64,000 nt of DNA from Streptomyces sp. PKU-EA00015 (GTDB lineage Bacteria; Actinomycetota; Actinomycetes; Streptomycetales; Streptomycetaceae). The stretch is from the NCBI RefSeq assembly GCF_013387495.1, contig NZ_JABZEE010000025.1:62001-126000 (forward strand). The letters run 5' to 3'. The position numbers were made by a program, and so were the translations under genes. Positions 63,986-64,000 of the stretch are shown piece after piece (the first letter of the stretch is position 1; every line of letters starts with the position of its first letter). The notes beneath the pieces are model-generated. The model searched no databases, was not told where the DNA came from, and saw only the letters and a list, made by a program, of their open reading frames with translations.

Positions 63986-64000
63986 GGTTCCCCAATCCCA

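Overview
The window is high-G+C actinobacterial DNA, almost certainly from a Streptomyces chromosome. Supporting signs are the fused FO synthase FbiC, paired XRE and DUF397 genes, a GPP34 protein, a WhiB regulator, DUF2637 and SpdB-type membrane proteins, frequent GTG starts and strong G/C bias at third codon positions.

Positions 1-20 kb look like ordinary chromosome. In order they hold fbiC (cofactor F420), an ATPase with TPR repeats, an ADP-ribosylglycohydrolase-like protein, a divergent SDR/hypothetical pair around a palindromic operator, an XRE/DUF397 pair, a GPP34 protein, a D,D-carboxypeptidase with a very long repetitive cytoplasmic tail, a polytopic membrane protein, a lipoprotein, a GYD protein, and small secreted or membrane proteins.

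From about 20.6 to 42 kb is an accessory island built from integration scars. Three direct copies of the 3' half of a tRNA-Arg(CCU)-like gene lie at 20.67, 23.87 and 30.01 kb, and no intact tRNA is present. Two pairs of attachment-arm-like sequences sit in inverted, nested order (24.5 with 37.2 kb, 25.3 with 32.9 kb). The cargo is a DHFR-like reductase, a RidA/TetR pair and a DinB/MDMPI protein; an HTH-N6-methylase-HsdS fusion coupled to a two-TM protein; a RHH/PIN toxin-antitoxin pair; a decayed IS110 element with a structured upstream region that may be its bridge RNA; a complete lower-G+C three-gene ABC-3C cassette; and an XRE-NTPase with 13 near-identical 32-residue repeats. This is a defence-type island. 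No tyrosine integrase is visible.

From about 42.1 to 62 kb is a conjugative or mobilisable element. The minus-strand operon runs from a HTH (Xis-like) gene and whiB through small genes, SpdB-type membrane proteins, a TraB/FtsK translocase and small conserved genes to a DnaB_N-DUF3987 replication-type protein. A divergent GntR (KorSA-like) repressor faces it across two overlapping palindromic operators. Beyond the repressor are a duplicated HTH with a truncated whiB copy, a nested inverted-repeat array (candidate oriT), a 50-residue ORF and a 1378-residue MobF relaxase-helicase. A TraB-type translocase together with a MobF relaxase, without visible type IV secretion genes, is unusual.

The end of the window (60-64 kb) holds a membrane protein with five identical 66-bp repeats, small hypotheticals, and a zinc-finger serine recombinase whose upstream region carries an array of six GTTTCA/TGAAAC half-sites. 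All family names come from reading motifs by eye; no database search was run.
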